Below the pieces are notes generated by a model. The model saw only the letters and a list, made by a program, of their open reading frames with translations, did not search any database and was not told the origin of the DNA. 64,000 bases of DNA from positions 682,001 to 746,000 of the forward strand of contig JADJNH010000007.1 of assembly GCA_016714365.1 (NCBI GenBank). The letters are read 5' to 3'. Source of the stretch: Candidatus Vicinibacter affinis. Its GTDB lineage: Bacteria; Bacteroidota; Bacteroidia; Chitinophagales; Saprospiraceae. A program made the position numbers and the translations under genes. Positions within the stretch are counted from its first letter, which is position 1. Every line of letters starts with the position of its first letter. Below are positions 7,816 through 17,194 of this stretch, one piece after another.

Positions 7816-9645
7816 TCAATCCTTTACTATAAATTTCATAACACCTTTATCTGACTTTACAAAATAAATTCCTGTGGTTAGATGGGCAACTAAAATATAG
7901 TTGGTACTATCAATTCTATTTATTACTAATTGCCCATAAGAATTATAAACCTCTATGTTTTCAAGCGTTTCCGAAAATGTCAACACATTATCTGTTGGAT
8001 TTGGATATAATTGGATAGTTGAATTATTAAAATCTATTTTATTAATTCCAACGGTAGCATCGGCATATTCCAAAATTAAAACACTCATAGGTGGCATAAC
8101 AAAATTACCTGAAACATCAGTTGTTGCAGTTGTTTCAATTATTGTTTCCGAAGTATTTGACGTAGCAGAGAGTAGTCTTTGATTGTTCAAAGTATAACCA
8201 GTTAACCCAATCGTTTGTAAAGGCACTGTGTTATTTCTATCTCTATTTACTGCCACAATATTTAGATAATTCAAGTCATCAGATATGAATGCGTTTGAAC
8301 GAACAGAATAACTCCCCGAAATTCCATCACTTGCTAGAGGAGATGTGCTCGTTACCTGAAATGAATTATCTAAGAATGCTGGGAATAATAGTTTATATAT
8401 TTCTGCCGCAGGCAGTATACTATAATTTCCTGCTGTATTTTTTCGAATGGGATGCCATGTGGCTGTAGCATTACCATAGACCCAAAAATTGGCTCTTTCA
8501 ATTGTTGATTTTTGCGAAAGCAGAACCAAAAAGTCAGCCTCTAGATTTGCGCCTAACCATTGCATAGCTGAATCTTTTTGTGCTGCGTTTGGATTTTCAG
8601 GAATTCGATGTGCGTAATCACCAATAAAAACTTTTATATTTTTTGCGGCAGCAGCAGAAATTAAGCTATTAAGTTGTGTGTTTAATGCTAAAATACTCGG
8701 TGAAGGAGTTGCTGGATTTTCATCACCAAAAAAGTGTTGCGAAAGTGAGTATATTTTCCCCTGTTGTGCAAGTGTTGAGTTAATGAGTGCATACGACCAA
8801 TTTCCTGGAGTGGGATTTCCGTTGGCAGGCATCGTTATTTTTATAGTAGGGTCTATTGCCAACATTGCGTCAATAATTGGTGTAGCAATTGCCAAATAGG
8901 CTTTACAACCGGCTGCGGTACCACCATACTCACCTGAAGCCCACGGCTCATTTCCAATATTCCATATTTTAATACCATAAGGTGTTGGATGTCCATTGGC
9001 AGCTCTAATTTCAGCCCAATCTATTCCACCTCCAGGATTACTAATATTGGAGTCATTGGGCGCATTACAGTATTCAACCCAGTCGGCATTATGACTAATA
9101 ACATTTGGCACCACCGCACTTGATTGTGCTAAAGTAAGTCCTGTCGCTATTGAGTCATAAATAGGAACCATTATTTGTATTTCAGAAGGGGGGACACCTT
9201 TTGCCGCTGTCATAGCCATAAATTCATCGAAACCAAATTTAACAGGCTGAGGAGAACCTTGTGTTCCCATTAAGTTTTGATTGGGTCTTAGATAAACTGG
9301 ACCTATAGATTTTTTCCAATTAAAACCTACCCCAATGCCATTCCCAGGATATCGCAGTGTACTCATAGGGAAATCATTGAAAATAGAATCTACTTGTGGA
9401 ATAACAACTCCACTTGAGTCATAATATCCAATTAGTCCAGTGGTAATATTTCCCATTAAACTTGTTCTTGAATCAAAAGTTAATCCAAATAACAATTTAG
9501 TGTTCGTCATTACATTTGTATTTACATTGTTCACAGTAATGGTTGCCACTTGTGCATTGCAAATATTTGTAGCGAAAGTTGAAATAAATACTGCAAATGC
9601 AATTACGCCTGAAAATATTTTTCTGATTTCTTTTCCAATTTTCAT
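7816..9645 (-). CDS. Secreted GH51-like glycoside hydrolase with T9SS sorting tail
   Basis: A 609-residue exported protein. Signal peptide residues 1-32 end in NAQ. A TIM-barrel domain (about 45-420) resembles GH51 alpha-L-arabinofuranosidases: LRYPGNG near 97, WVEYCNAPND near 189, and the clan A acid/base motif WNIGNEPW with E233. A following beta-sandwich spans about 420-535. The C-terminal 65 residues, from LYPNPTDNVL, are a type A sorting domain for the type IX secretion system. The expected nucleophile glutamate is not obvious: the likely strand reads FIGDYAHR, with Asp-Tyr. The exact substrate is uncertain. The cassette tags match (ATACATAAC against ATGCATAAC). Confidence 0.8.
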   Translation of the reverse strand: MKIGKEIRKIFSGVIAFAVFISTFATNICNAQVATITVNNVNTNVMTNTKLLFGLTFDSRTSLMGNITTGLIGYYDSSGVVIPQVDSIFNDFPMSTLRYPGNGIGVGFNWKKSIGPVYLRPNQNLMGTQGSPQPVKFGFDEFMAMTAAKGVPPSEIQIMVPIYDSIATGLTLAQSSAVVPNVISHNADWVEYCNAPNDSNISNPGGGIDWAEIRAANGHPTPYGIKIWNIGNEPWASGEYGGTAAGCKAYLAIATPIIDAMLAIDPTIKITMPANGNPTPGNWSYALINSTLAQQGKIYSLSQHFFGDENPATPSPSILALNTQLNSLISAAAAKNIKVFIGDYAHRIPENPNAAQKDSAMQWLGANLEADFLVLLSQKSTIERANFWVYGNATATWHPIRKNTAGNYSILPAAEIYKLLFPAFLDNSFQVTSTSPLASDGISGSYSVRSNAFISDDLNYLNIVAVNRDRNNTVPLQTIGLTGYTLNNQRLLSATSNTSETIIETTATTDVSGNFVMPPMSVLILEYADATVGINKIDFNNSTIQLYPNPTDNVLTFSETLENIEVYNSYGQLVINRIDSTNYILVAHLTTGIYFVKSDKGVMKFIVKD

Positions 9646-9706
9646 TTAAATTGTTTTTTGTTAAGATTTATTTTTGCCAACTTTTTTCAGTGGTTATTAT
9701 TTGAAT

Positions 9707-9848
9707 GATGCATAACGTTTTGTGGGTTTAAGAAGTTGGCGATTTCGGAGCATTAAACTGTCTGGTAACAATGCTCTTGATTCGAAGAACAAATGTTCAT
9801 TTAAGAACGTCACCGCCAATTTCTTAAACCCGCTGTTATCAGCCGTTT
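9707..9848 (-). repeat. attC site 7
   Basis: Left core GATGCATAACG, right core GCTGTTATCAGCC. Arms GTGGGTTTAAGAAGTTGGCG and CGCCAATTTCTTAAACCC pair. It ends the amidohydrolase cassette. Confidence 0.78.
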
Positions 9849-9907
9849 TGCTGTCCATTCGGAACTGTTCTTTCTAAGTTCATACAAATGTTTATTCAAT
9901 CACAAGG

Positions 9908-11206
9908 TCATTTCTTGATTTCGTTTTTGTAAACTATTCCATCCTTCATAACAAACTTTACATGTTCAAGTTTGGTGATGTCATCAAGTGGATTGCTTTC
10001 AACAGCAATTATGTCGGCAAGTTTTCCTTTGGTTATGGAACCTGTTCGTTCTTTCCAGTTAAGTAAGTCAGCTGCATTAATTGTTGCTGATTGTATAGCC
10101 TGTATTGGGGTTAATCCAAACTTTACCATGTAGTAAAATTGCTTGCCATTCCATCCATGCGGGTAAACTCCTGCATCTGTCCCATAAGCAATTTTAACTC
10201 CTTCTTTAACAGCTTTCTGAAAATTTTCGCGCTGCAAACGACCAATCAGTTTTTCTTTATCAATTACTTTTTGAGGATATCCCTTTTTTGAAAACTCTGC
10301 AAGAATGTAATCATCATTGTATATATCAGCCACTAACCACACTCCTTTTTCCTTCATCATGCGAATTCCATCTTCATCAATTAAACTTCCATGCTCGATG
10401 CTAGTAACACCTGCCTGTATTGCCAGCTTGATGCCCTCAGTACCATGAGCATGTGCAGCAACGTTTCTGCCCCAGCGATGTGCTTCTTCCACAATCACTT
10501 TCAATTCGTCAAGAGAATATTGTGGAGCGCCAGCACTTTCTTCTTCGCTTAACACGCCTGCTGTTGCACTTACTTTTATCCAGTCAGCACCCCATTTAAC
10601 ATTGTTGCGAACGCGCTTGCGGATTTCACTCTCACCATCAGCAACACCAGTAAAATCTTTATTATACTTCCAATCAATGTTTGGATTAAAGCCCGTTAAA
10701 TCAGCATGACCACCAGTTGCGCCAAGTGCAAATGTGGACACTAACATGCGTGGACCTTCAATATCGCCTCTGTTAATTGCATTGCGCATCGAAATATCCA
10801 TAAGTTGGTCGGCACCCACATCGCGCACCATTGTGAAACCTGCATGTAATGTGCGCTTTGCATAAGTGGGAGCAAGCATGGCATAATCAATAGGGGTTTT
10901 TCTGAAAATATCTTCGTAATAATTATCACCCGGCTGAAACGTCAAATGAGTATGGCAATCAATTAATCCGGGTAATACTGTAGCATTACTAAGGTCTATG
11001 ATTTCTGCATTTTTTGGAATTTCTATACTGCTTCCAATTGTAATAATCATATTGCTGTCAATCAATATTATTTGATTGGTCAGAACTGTTCCACTTAAAA
11101 CATCAATCACTTTTCCTGCTTTGATTGCTTTAATTTTTGATTGAGCAAAGGATACATTGCACGCTGCAATTATTATAAGCGAAATAGAGAGAAGAAGTTT
11201 TTTCAT
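9908..11206 (-). CDS. Amidohydrolase family protein, exported
   Basis: A 432-residue metal-dependent amidohydrolase with a signal peptide or lipoprotein-like leader (residues 1-21, ending SFAQ). Metal ligands are visible: DCHTH (H85, H87), the lysine in WIKVSATAGV that is usually carboxylated, AAHAHG, SIEHG and the late aspartate in YGTDAG. This set fits the imidazolonepropionase-like/prolidase-type subgroup, whose exported members hydrolyse cyclic amides or Xaa-Pro dipeptides. The length is normal. The tags around this gene (GTTATCAGCC, and GAGTGCTAAC before the start) match poorly, so its attC may have been exchanged. Confidence 0.87.
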   Translation of the reverse strand: MKKLLLSISLIIIAACNVSFAQSKIKAIKAGKVIDVLSGTVLTNQIILIDSNMIITIGSSIEIPKNAEIIDLSNATVLPGLIDCHTHLTFQPGDNYYEDIFRKTPIDYAMLAPTYAKRTLHAGFTMVRDVGADQLMDISMRNAINRGDIEGPRMLVSTFALGATGGHADLTGFNPNIDWKYNKDFTGVADGESEIRKRVRNNVKWGADWIKVSATAGVLSEEESAGAPQYSLDELKVIVEEAHRWGRNVAAHAHGTEGIKLAIQAGVTSIEHGSLIDEDGIRMMKEKGVWLVADIYNDDYILAEFSKKGYPQKVIDKEKLIGRLQRENFQKAVKEGVKIAYGTDAGVYPHGWNGKQFYYMVKFGLTPIQAIQSATINAADLLNWKERTGSITKGKLADIIAVESNPLDDITKLEHVKFVMKDGIVYKNEIKK

Positions 11207-11254
11207 TGTTTGAATTTTTGAGTTAGCATTATTGTTTATTCGGAGCGTTAAAAT

Positions 11255-11392
11255 GAGTGCTAACGTTTTGCGGCTACCAGCAGTTGGCGACTTCTGGCAC
11301 TACTTTTCAATAATAGCACTTAATTTTCTTCCAGCACAAATCATCAATAAAACACGAAACCGCCAATCGCTGGTAGGTGCTGTTATGCTTTC
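11255..11392 (-). repeat. attC site 8
   Basis: Left core GAGTGCTAACG, right core TGCTGTTATGCTTTCG. Arms GCGGCTACCAGCAGTTGGCG and CGCCAATCGCTGGTAGGTGC pair. It ends the 157-residue membrane protein cassette. Confidence 0.78.
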
Positions 11393-11430
11393 GTGCAAGT
11401 GTTCTCAAACGCTTGTTGATCAATTTGATT

Positions 11431-11904
11431 TCATTTTAGGACGGATTGATAAGAGCTTAATGCCCATATTGAAATAATTAACCCTCCAAGTATAATTACG
11501 ACGCGAATTCTATTAAACAAAATCCATTTGTCAACAAGCAATTTTAGCTTGGTCGATTCATATTGTTTCGATTCAAAATAAACATTCATTGGGCGAAAAA
11601 ATGTAACAACAGAAATCAAAACGAATATTGCAATAATCAGGTCAACCGCAACAAGACTACGAGTTAGTCCATTTTTATCCCAAACAAGAATTAGGGTGAT
11701 GGAACAGGCAATTATAGATGCAAAAATTACAGGTGCAAAAAAATGCGTGTTATTTCCCTTATGAAAAAAGTTACTGTATCTGTTCATGTCTTCGACTGTT
11801 CCCGAAGACCAATTGGCAACATTCGCAACAATATTATGTAAATGTCCGGCGAAATGGAAACTATAAAGCAGCACAACAGACCAAAGAAAGATTGAAGTTA
11901 TCAT
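11431..11904 (-). CDS. DUF1772-like small membrane protein
   Basis: A 157-residue protein with four predicted transmembrane helices (about 3-20, 52-72, 80-98 and 130-150). The overall pattern, with a helical hairpin, FFRPMNVYFES and a C-terminal WILFNRIRVVIILGG, resembles DUF1772 (anthrone oxygenase-like) proteins. No catalytic residue set is diagnostic and the function is unknown. Cassette tags match over nine bases (AAGCATAAC at both ends in opposite senses). Confidence 0.72.
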   Translation of the reverse strand: MITSIFLWSVVLLYSFHFAGHLHNIVANVANWSSGTVEDMNRYSNFFHKGNNTHFFAPVIFASIIACSITLILVWDKNGLTRSLVAVDLIIAIFVLISVVTFFRPMNVYFESKQYESTKLKLLVDKWILFNRIRVVIILGGLIISIWALSSYQSVLK

Positions 11905-12011
11905 ATATTTTCCATTTTAATTTCGCCTACTCTATTTGGTTTTCAGCATCCCCGGCTTTATTACATTTTATTTCTTACTGTCAGTTTGAATATACTGTGT
12001 CTCCAAAGCAT

Positions 12012-12158
12012 GAAGCATAACGGATTTGGTATACACGTAATCGCACCCACGGCGATTAGCCAAAAGTAAGAACTATATTTTTATTAACCGAAAAAAAATA
12101 AAAGAGAATGATTGAAGCCAAAAAGTGCAATTGAGTGTATACCATGTTTTGCGTTCGT
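12012..12158 (-). repeat. attC site 9
   Basis: Left core GAAGCATAACGG, right core ATGTTTTGCGTTCG. The arms are of a different sequence family (GATTTGGTATACACG and GTGTATACCATG), shared with site 41 at 45532. It ends the propeller cassette at 12253, with about 95 bases of spacer first. Confidence 0.7.
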
Positions 12159-12252
12159 GCTATTGGCTGTTCGGATTTCGTTTGCTCGAAGGCTGCACAG
12201 TTGATCGCTCCTTTTAATTTAATTGTCTTCAGAAGTGTGTCGTTTGTTATCT

Positions 12253-13281
12253 TCATTGTTGCTTAGACACTTTTTCTGAAAAATCGGTAAAGGACTTTCC
12301 ATCGTAACGGAATATAAAACCACCCCTCGAACCGAACCAAAGTTGTCCATCATTATCTTGGGCAATAGTCATAACAGAATATAGCCAACCTTCTATATCT
12401 GTTAAAATTTCTTTCGCAGTAACGTTGGTAAAGGACTTTCCATTATAAGAACAAATGCCCACCCCAGTAAAATTGCTGCCGAACCAAATGTTCCCATTTT
12501 TATCTTCAAAAATGCATGAGACATCATTATTGCCCAGGCCATCCTTTTTTGAAAAATTCGTTATGACTTTCCCATCATAATGGTCAACACCATGGTTTCT
12601 GGTGCCAAACCAAATGTCCCCATTTTTATCTTCTAAAATGCACTTAATCATATCATCGCTAAGTCCATTGAAATGTGTAAATAATTTTCCATCGTAACGA
12701 TACACTCCTCCATGAGCCCATGAGCCGACCCAAATGTTTCCAGCTTTGTCTTCTAAAATGCAAACAAGGACTTCATGGGATAAAAAATTAGTAAAGGTTT
12801 TTCCATCGTAATGATAAACACCGTTATTTAATGTGATGAACCAATAGTTTCCTGATTTATCCTGCAAAATACTACCAACTTGTTTTGGAAACTGGGAATA
12901 ATAATCTTTAAGAGAATGAGCAGTACTGCTATCAGTTATAGCAATTGGAAAATCAATAAATATTTTTCCATCGTAGTAACAGACCCCAACATTAGTCCCG
13001 AACCAAAGTTTGCCCATGCTATCTTCATAAATGCAAGAAACATCATTGCTATTTAAACCGTCTTTCTCTGTGAAATTAGTAAAGGATTTTCCATCGTAAC
13101 GATACACCCCTCTACCTAAAGCTGCAAACCAAATGTTTCCGATTTTATCTTTCAACGCAGCAGAAACAATATCACTTGCTGGGTCAGAGATATTAGAAAT
13201 TCCAACTGTCTTTGTTGTGTCCTGCCCGTAGCAGGAAACGATAAAAAAGAGAAACAGCAAAAGGGAATAAGTTTTCTTCAT
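12253..13281 (-). CDS. Two-component regulator propeller lipoprotein
   Basis: A 342-residue predicted lipoprotein; lipobox IVSC with C17. The rest is about seven repeats of roughly 45 residues with the pattern D-x-x-GNIWFG-x(4)GV-x-x-YDGK-x-F-T-x-F-x(3)DGL-x-x-NDV, the Reg_prop beta-propeller repeat that normally forms the sensor half of hybrid two-component systems. No kinase, Y_Y_Y or DNA-binding module follows, so this is a free-standing exported propeller, probably binding a ligand or partner at the cell surface. It is one of five such genes in the array (26891, 31473, 32835, 42269). Confidence 0.85.
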   Translation of the reverse strand: MKKTYSLLLFLFFIVSCYGQDTTKTVGISNISDPASDIVSAALKDKIGNIWFAALGRGVYRYDGKSFTNFTEKDGLNSNDVSCIYEDSMGKLWFGTNVGVCYYDGKIFIDFPIAITDSSTAHSLKDYYSQFPKQVGSILQDKSGNYWFITLNNGVYHYDGKTFTNFLSHEVLVCILEDKAGNIWVGSWAHGGVYRYDGKLFTHFNGLSDDMIKCILEDKNGDIWFGTRNHGVDHYDGKVITNFSKKDGLGNNDVSCIFEDKNGNIWFGSNFTGVGICSYNGKSFTNVTAKEILTDIEGWLYSVMTIAQDNDGQLWFGSRGGFIFRYDGKSFTDFSEKVSKQQ

Positions 13282-13378
13282 TGTTTAAAGCTACTTAAAT
13301 TTCAGTCTCATTATGTTACAAATTATTTTTTGTAGATTCGTTTCTTGCAGTCTGTTCGTTTTAGCAGTGCACCCATGC

Positions 13379-13542
13379 ATGACGCATAACGATTTCGGGC
13401 TTGGCGAAGCTGGTGATTTTCACCACAAACCTGCCTGCCAGCAGGCAGGTGTTGATGCGGAGAAACAAACTTTGATTAACCACAAATGTGTCTGCGGAGC
13501 ACTGAACCGCCACTTTTGCCAAACCCGTGTTATGCCCAGTGC
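13379..13542 (-). repeat. attC site 10 with GC-rich palindrome insert
   Basis: Left core GACGCATAACG, right core GTGTTATGCCCAG. Between the arms lies the perfect 20-base palindrome CCTGCCTGCCAGCAGGCAGG. It ends the lipoprotein cassette at 13550. Confidence 0.82.
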
Positions 13543-13549
13543 TTACATC

Positions 13550-14236
13550 TTATTTATCCTCTTTACTAAATGCTATGTCAAGCACAAAAATAGGTTTAGA
13601 GCCATCGACAGGTATAACAGATATGTATGATATACCTACCCTATAGTATGGATCAAAGTGATCGAAGATTTTTCCAATACATTTTTCTGTGCTTTTTGAG
13701 AATTGTGCTTCCCATTTGTCATCCATTATTGAACTTGTGTCAGTGAAAATAGGATGAACCAAATTTAATATTCTTCCATACTCCATCTCAGCTCTGTCTT
13801 TATTGGAAAAGAAATATTTACACTCTAAAATCATAGGATGTTTAGTAGAGTCTTCTTGTCCCCCTTTTTCAGTAACCAGAGCAGCATTGCCATAAATCAA
13901 CATAACTTGAATTGAGTCAGGGTTAGATTTAATCAGACCTTTGTCTGCTGTGATACCTTTGAAAAAGGACGAGGGTTGGTAGTCATTGAAAGTAGTGTCT
14001 GTTAAAATAAATCTCTTATCATTTACGATTACTTCACGAAGGTCTAAACGGGAATTTTCGAGAGGAAGGTTGTAAAAAATACTTTCGATAATCGGATGAA
14101 CTTGTCTGGTTTGCACTGTGTCAGCCGTTTGATTTGTTTCTTTGGTTTGTGGGTTTTTAGTCCCAAAGTTACAAGCTGTCGTCCCTAAAGCTGCTGTCAA
14201 GGTCGTAACAGTTAAAATTAAAAGTGTTTTCTTCAT
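13550..14236 (-). CDS. Predicted lipoprotein of unknown function
   Basis: A 228-residue protein with a lipoprotein signal ending GTTAC (C22) followed by a low-complexity linker rich in Thr, Asn and Lys. The body contains no motif I recognise. The sequence VHPIIESIFYNLPLENSRLDL and a C-terminal beta-rich part (YYRVGISYISVIPVDGSKPIFVLDIAF) suggest a globular periplasmic or surface domain. Cassette tags match at 13 of 14 bases (GTTATGCCCAGTGC after the stop; GCATTGGGCATAAC before the start). Confidence 0.75.
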   Translation of the reverse strand: MKKTLLILTVTTLTAALGTTACNFGTKNPQTKETNQTADTVQTRQVHPIIESIFYNLPLENSRLDLREVIVNDKRFILTDTTFNDYQPSSFFKGITADKGLIKSNPDSIQVMLIYGNAALVTEKGGQEDSTKHPMILECKYFFSNKDRAEMEYGRILNLVHPIFTDTSSIMDDKWEAQFSKSTEKCIGKIFDHFDPYYRVGISYISVIPVDGSKPIFVLDIAFSKEDK

Positions 14237-14285
14237 TGTCTTACCGCTTTTAAGTTGTCAGTCTTGTGTCTGTTGTGTCTTCCTA

Positions 14286-14448
14286 GCATTGGGCATAACG
14301 TTTTCGGGCTTGGCGAAGCTGGCGATTTTCACCACAATCCTGCCTGCCAGCAGGAAGGTGTTGATGTGGAGAACCATACTTTGATTAACCACTACTGTGT
14401 CTGCGGAGCACTGGACCGCCACTTTTGCCAAACCCGTATTAGCAGTAG
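14286..14448 (-). repeat. attC site 11 with GC-rich palindrome insert
   Basis: Left core GGGCATAACG, right core GTATTAGCAGTAGG (GTT mutated to ATT). It carries a slightly imperfect palindrome, CCTGCCTGCCAGCAGGAAGG. It ends the aldo/keto reductase cassette. Confidence 0.8.
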
Positions 14449-14483
14449 GCTTTTCTGTCTGTCGTTGAAGATTATCAGGCATT

Positions 14484-15440
14484 CTAATAACGATTTCCAA
14501 TTGTTTCTGAAGGCATTGAATTTTGTATTGTAGCCAAATCGGTTTTAGTTAATTCCACTTTAAATGCACCTAAGTTCTCTTCGAGACGTTGAACTTTTCT
14601 TGTTCCTGGAATGGCTACGATTTCATCGTTTTGACTAAGAACCCAAGCAAGAGCAACTTGTGCTTTGGAAACTTTTTTGTCCAGTGCAATTTGCTCCACA
14701 ACTTCTACAAATTTTAGATTTTCCTTTATCGCTTCGTCTTTAAATCTAGGAAGTGTAAGACGCCAATCACTTGCTTCTAAATCTGCTCGACTTTTGATTG
14801 CCCCTGTTAAGAAACCCCGACCAAGAGGACTATATGCGACAAATGTGATTCCGAGTTCTTGACATACATCCAAAATCTCTTGTTCAGGTTCTCGGCTCCA
14901 CAACGAATATTCATTTTGCACCGCAGCAAGCGGGTAAACCGCATGTGCCCTTCTTATCATCTCTACATTCGCTTCGCAAATGCCGATGTGTTTTACCTTT
15001 CCTTGTTTTACCAAGTCACTCATTGCGCCAACAATTTCTTCAATTTCTACTTTCGGGTCTTGACGATGCATGTAATACAAATCAATTGTATCAACTCCCA
15101 AATTTTGAAGACTTTGTTCGCAAGCTTGGTTGACGTATTCTGGCTTGCCGTTAAGTCCAAGAAACTCACCATTGGGTCCTCGCATTACAGCAAACTTGGT
15201 AGCTAAAATTACCTTATTCCAACGTCCTTTAAATGCTTTTCCTAATAGTCGTTCATTTGCTCCCCAACCATACATATCGGCTGTATCAAAAAAATTAACT
15301 CCTAAGTCAATGGCTTTATGCAATGTATTGATAGATTCTTCTTCGTTAAAAGAACCATAAAACTCTGACATGCCCATACAGCCAAGTCCAATTCTGTTAA
15401 CTGTTAAAGTACTGTGTCCTAATGTTGTTGTTTGCTTCAT
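14484..15440 (-). CDS. Aldo/keto reductase
   Basis: A 318-residue NADPH-dependent oxidoreductase of the aldo/keto reductase superfamily, cytoplasmic, close to the YajO/AKR13 group. Catalytic tetrad residues are visible in order: Asp in DTADMYG with the Tyr four to five residues on, Lys in VILATKF, and His in YYMHRQDP. The C-terminal cofactor-binding stretch is VAIPGTRKVQRLEENLGA. The length is typical. Only the GCTAA core of its cassette tags matches, because the stop-side core is mutated to ATTAGC. Confidence 0.93.
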   Translation of the reverse strand: MKQTTTLGHSTLTVNRIGLGCMGMSEFYGSFNEEESINTLHKAIDLGVNFFDTADMYGWGANERLLGKAFKGRWNKVILATKFAVMRGPNGEFLGLNGKPEYVNQACEQSLQNLGVDTIDLYYMHRQDPKVEIEEIVGAMSDLVKQGKVKHIGICEANVEMIRRAHAVYPLAAVQNEYSLWSREPEQEILDVCQELGITFVAYSPLGRGFLTGAIKSRADLEASDWRLTLPRFKDEAIKENLKFVEVVEQIALDKKVSKAQVALAWVLSQNDEIVAIPGTRKVQRLEENLGAFKVELTKTDLATIQNSMPSETIGNRY

Positions 15441-15520
15441 TGCGTCTGTTTTTTTAATAATTAATCATGAATTTTTGTATGTCGTTTTTTAGTCGTTTTG
15501 GTTATGCACGGTCGTCCTTA

Positions 15521-15714
15521 CAATGACCGCTAACGTTTTGAAAATAGACGTATGCAGGCTTTCGAAGCATCCTGTGTCTATACCTACAAAAGGTTATTTA
15601 AAGATAAATGTTTATTAGCGAGGTGCAAAATAAATTCGCGCTTCAGCGCACTTTAATGTCGCACCGAGCGATGACCGATTTCGCCCGCTTACATTTATTT
15701 GTTGTTACCTGCTG
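15521..15714 (-). repeat. attC site 12, composite or rearranged
   Basis: Left core GACCGCTAACG and right core GTTGTTACCTGC are good, but the interior is unlike other sites. The right arm CATTTATTTG pairs with an internal AAATGTTTATT near 15605 rather than with the left arm, and 15530-15595 holds its own small hairpin. It may be two fused attC remnants. It ends the S41 protease cassette. Confidence 0.6.
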
Positions 15715-15718
15715 GGCT

Positions 15719-17194
15719 CTATTTGTCATCGATGAGTTTTTTAGTCAAGTTTAGTTCTAAGTCAATATTGCTTACTTTGTCTATTATGCTCGGTGTCACT
15801 GTGTAATTTGGAATTAGTCCTCTGTCCAGATATTGATAGTTTTCTACAGCCATTCTATAATTCATTAATGGAATTTCAATTCTTACTTTGGTATTCGGCA
15901 AAGTAAAGTCAGGCGTTGGTCCAGAACAATTACCATAATAACCACCCCCGCTTTCCTCGCCAATAAAAACTGCTTTGGTATGAAAATGAATCTGAGATAA
16001 AAATTCGCTGGTAGTCGAAAAACACCAGCCATTTATTAGCACGTAAATGTTTCCTGCGTAAATTGGAGATAAAGGATTCAGCCTACCAACATTGGGATGT
16101 TGGACATTATCAAATGTTCCTTCTTTATTCGGTTTTAACATTCCAGTTGGGGCTTTCATGTCGGGCCTATTTGTGTATTTAAAGCAATCAAAACTTTCTT
16201 TATTCATTCGTAATGACCTATAATAATCAAAAGGTTCAGTTACGAAATAAGAAAATAATATTCTGCCATATTCATCTGTCCCACCTCCATTGTCGCGAAC
16301 ATCAATAATTAAATTTGGAACATTGGTTGATTTCATTTTTTTGAATGAAACTTTAAGAAATTTTTCGAAGTTCATTTTATTTTTTTTGTATTGACCTTTG
16401 TCAAAGGATTTTATTTTTAAATAAGCATATTTTTTATCTTCGTTTATTTTAAAGTAGGCAGGTTTTTGTTCTTCAATTTTGTCAGGGTAACGCTCCTTCG
16501 CGATTTTTAGTAGCTTATCAAAGGTCAATCCTTGAAGCGTTTTTGTTTTAAGAGCTGTTTCGTTCAATGAAATATAATCTACGTTATATTGCTCTGCATA
16601 ACCGTATAGCATACTGAAATATCGAGTGAAATATCGAGAGCTTGAAAGTAGTCTGTATTTATGGGTTAGATTATTACCATCGGATGGAAATATTTGTAGA
16701 TATTCTTTGATGAAGCCTTCTATCGAATGGCCATTAATAGAAATAATTTGAGACCCAAGAAATTCCTTATCGTCAAGTGGTGAATAGTTTTTTCTAACAT
16801 ATAATTTATTATCAATGCAATAAACATTAAAAGGAATTGCTGTTGGTCCGTTATCCAAAGAGTCCAATTGTATTTTTGGAGGCACGACCCTTAAATGGCC
16901 ATCACCAATTTGTGAAGCTACCCTGCACGTTAATAGAATAAATTCTCTTCCTGTCATTGCTTTGTTTAATGAGGAATAATTGGCATTAAATATAGAATCA
17001 ATAATTGATTTTGATTTATAAAGATAAAGTCCGGGATGACTTTCCTCTATGGAGGATCTTAGCGCTGAAAAATCTTGTTTTAGTTCTTCAACTGTAAATA
17101 CACTTTTATTCGAAAAGCTATTTTGTGCATCAAGATTATTGTGCAGACTTAAACAAATGAAAGCGATAGCTGTTAGGGTTAATGTTTTCTTCAT
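15719..17194 (-). CDS. S41 family peptidase, exported
   Basis: A 491-residue protein with a signal peptide ending LDAQ. Residues about 30-130 are the N-terminal helical part of tricorn/C-terminal-processing proteases, followed by a PDZ-like segment (IISINGHSIEGFIKEYL) and the S41 catalytic core. The nucleophile region is NGWCFSTTSEFLS, followed by GEESGGGYYG. It likely cleaves proteins or peptides in the periplasm. The start overlaps the stop of the upstream MarR gene by four bases, so the two are translationally coupled in one two-gene cassette. Confidence 0.87.
   Translation of the reverse strand: MKKTLTLTAIAFICLSLHNNLDAQNSFSNKSVFTVEELKQDFSALRSSIEESHPGLYLYKSKSIIDSIFNANYSSLNKAMTGREFILLTCRVASQIGDGHLRVVPPKIQLDSLDNGPTAIPFNVYCIDNKLYVRKNYSPLDDKEFLGSQIISINGHSIEGFIKEYLQIFPSDGNNLTHKYRLLSSSRYFTRYFSMLYGYAEQYNVDYISLNETALKTKTLQGLTFDKLLKIAKERYPDKIEEQKPAYFKINEDKKYAYLKIKSFDKGQYKKNKMNFEKFLKVSFKKMKSTNVPNLIIDVRDNGGGTDEYGRILFSYFVTEPFDYYRSLRMNKESFDCFKYTNRPDMKAPTGMLKPNKEGTFDNVQHPNVGRLNPLSPIYAGNIYVLINGWCFSTTSEFLSQIHFHTKAVFIGEESGGGYYGNCSGPTPDFTLPNTKVRIEIPLMNYRMAVENYQYLDRGLIPNYTVTPSIIDKVSNIDLELNLTKKLIDDK

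Noticed and set aside
12056..12256. 66-codon minus-strand frame
   Set aside because: It lies over attC site 9 and the adjoining spacer and has no coding character.
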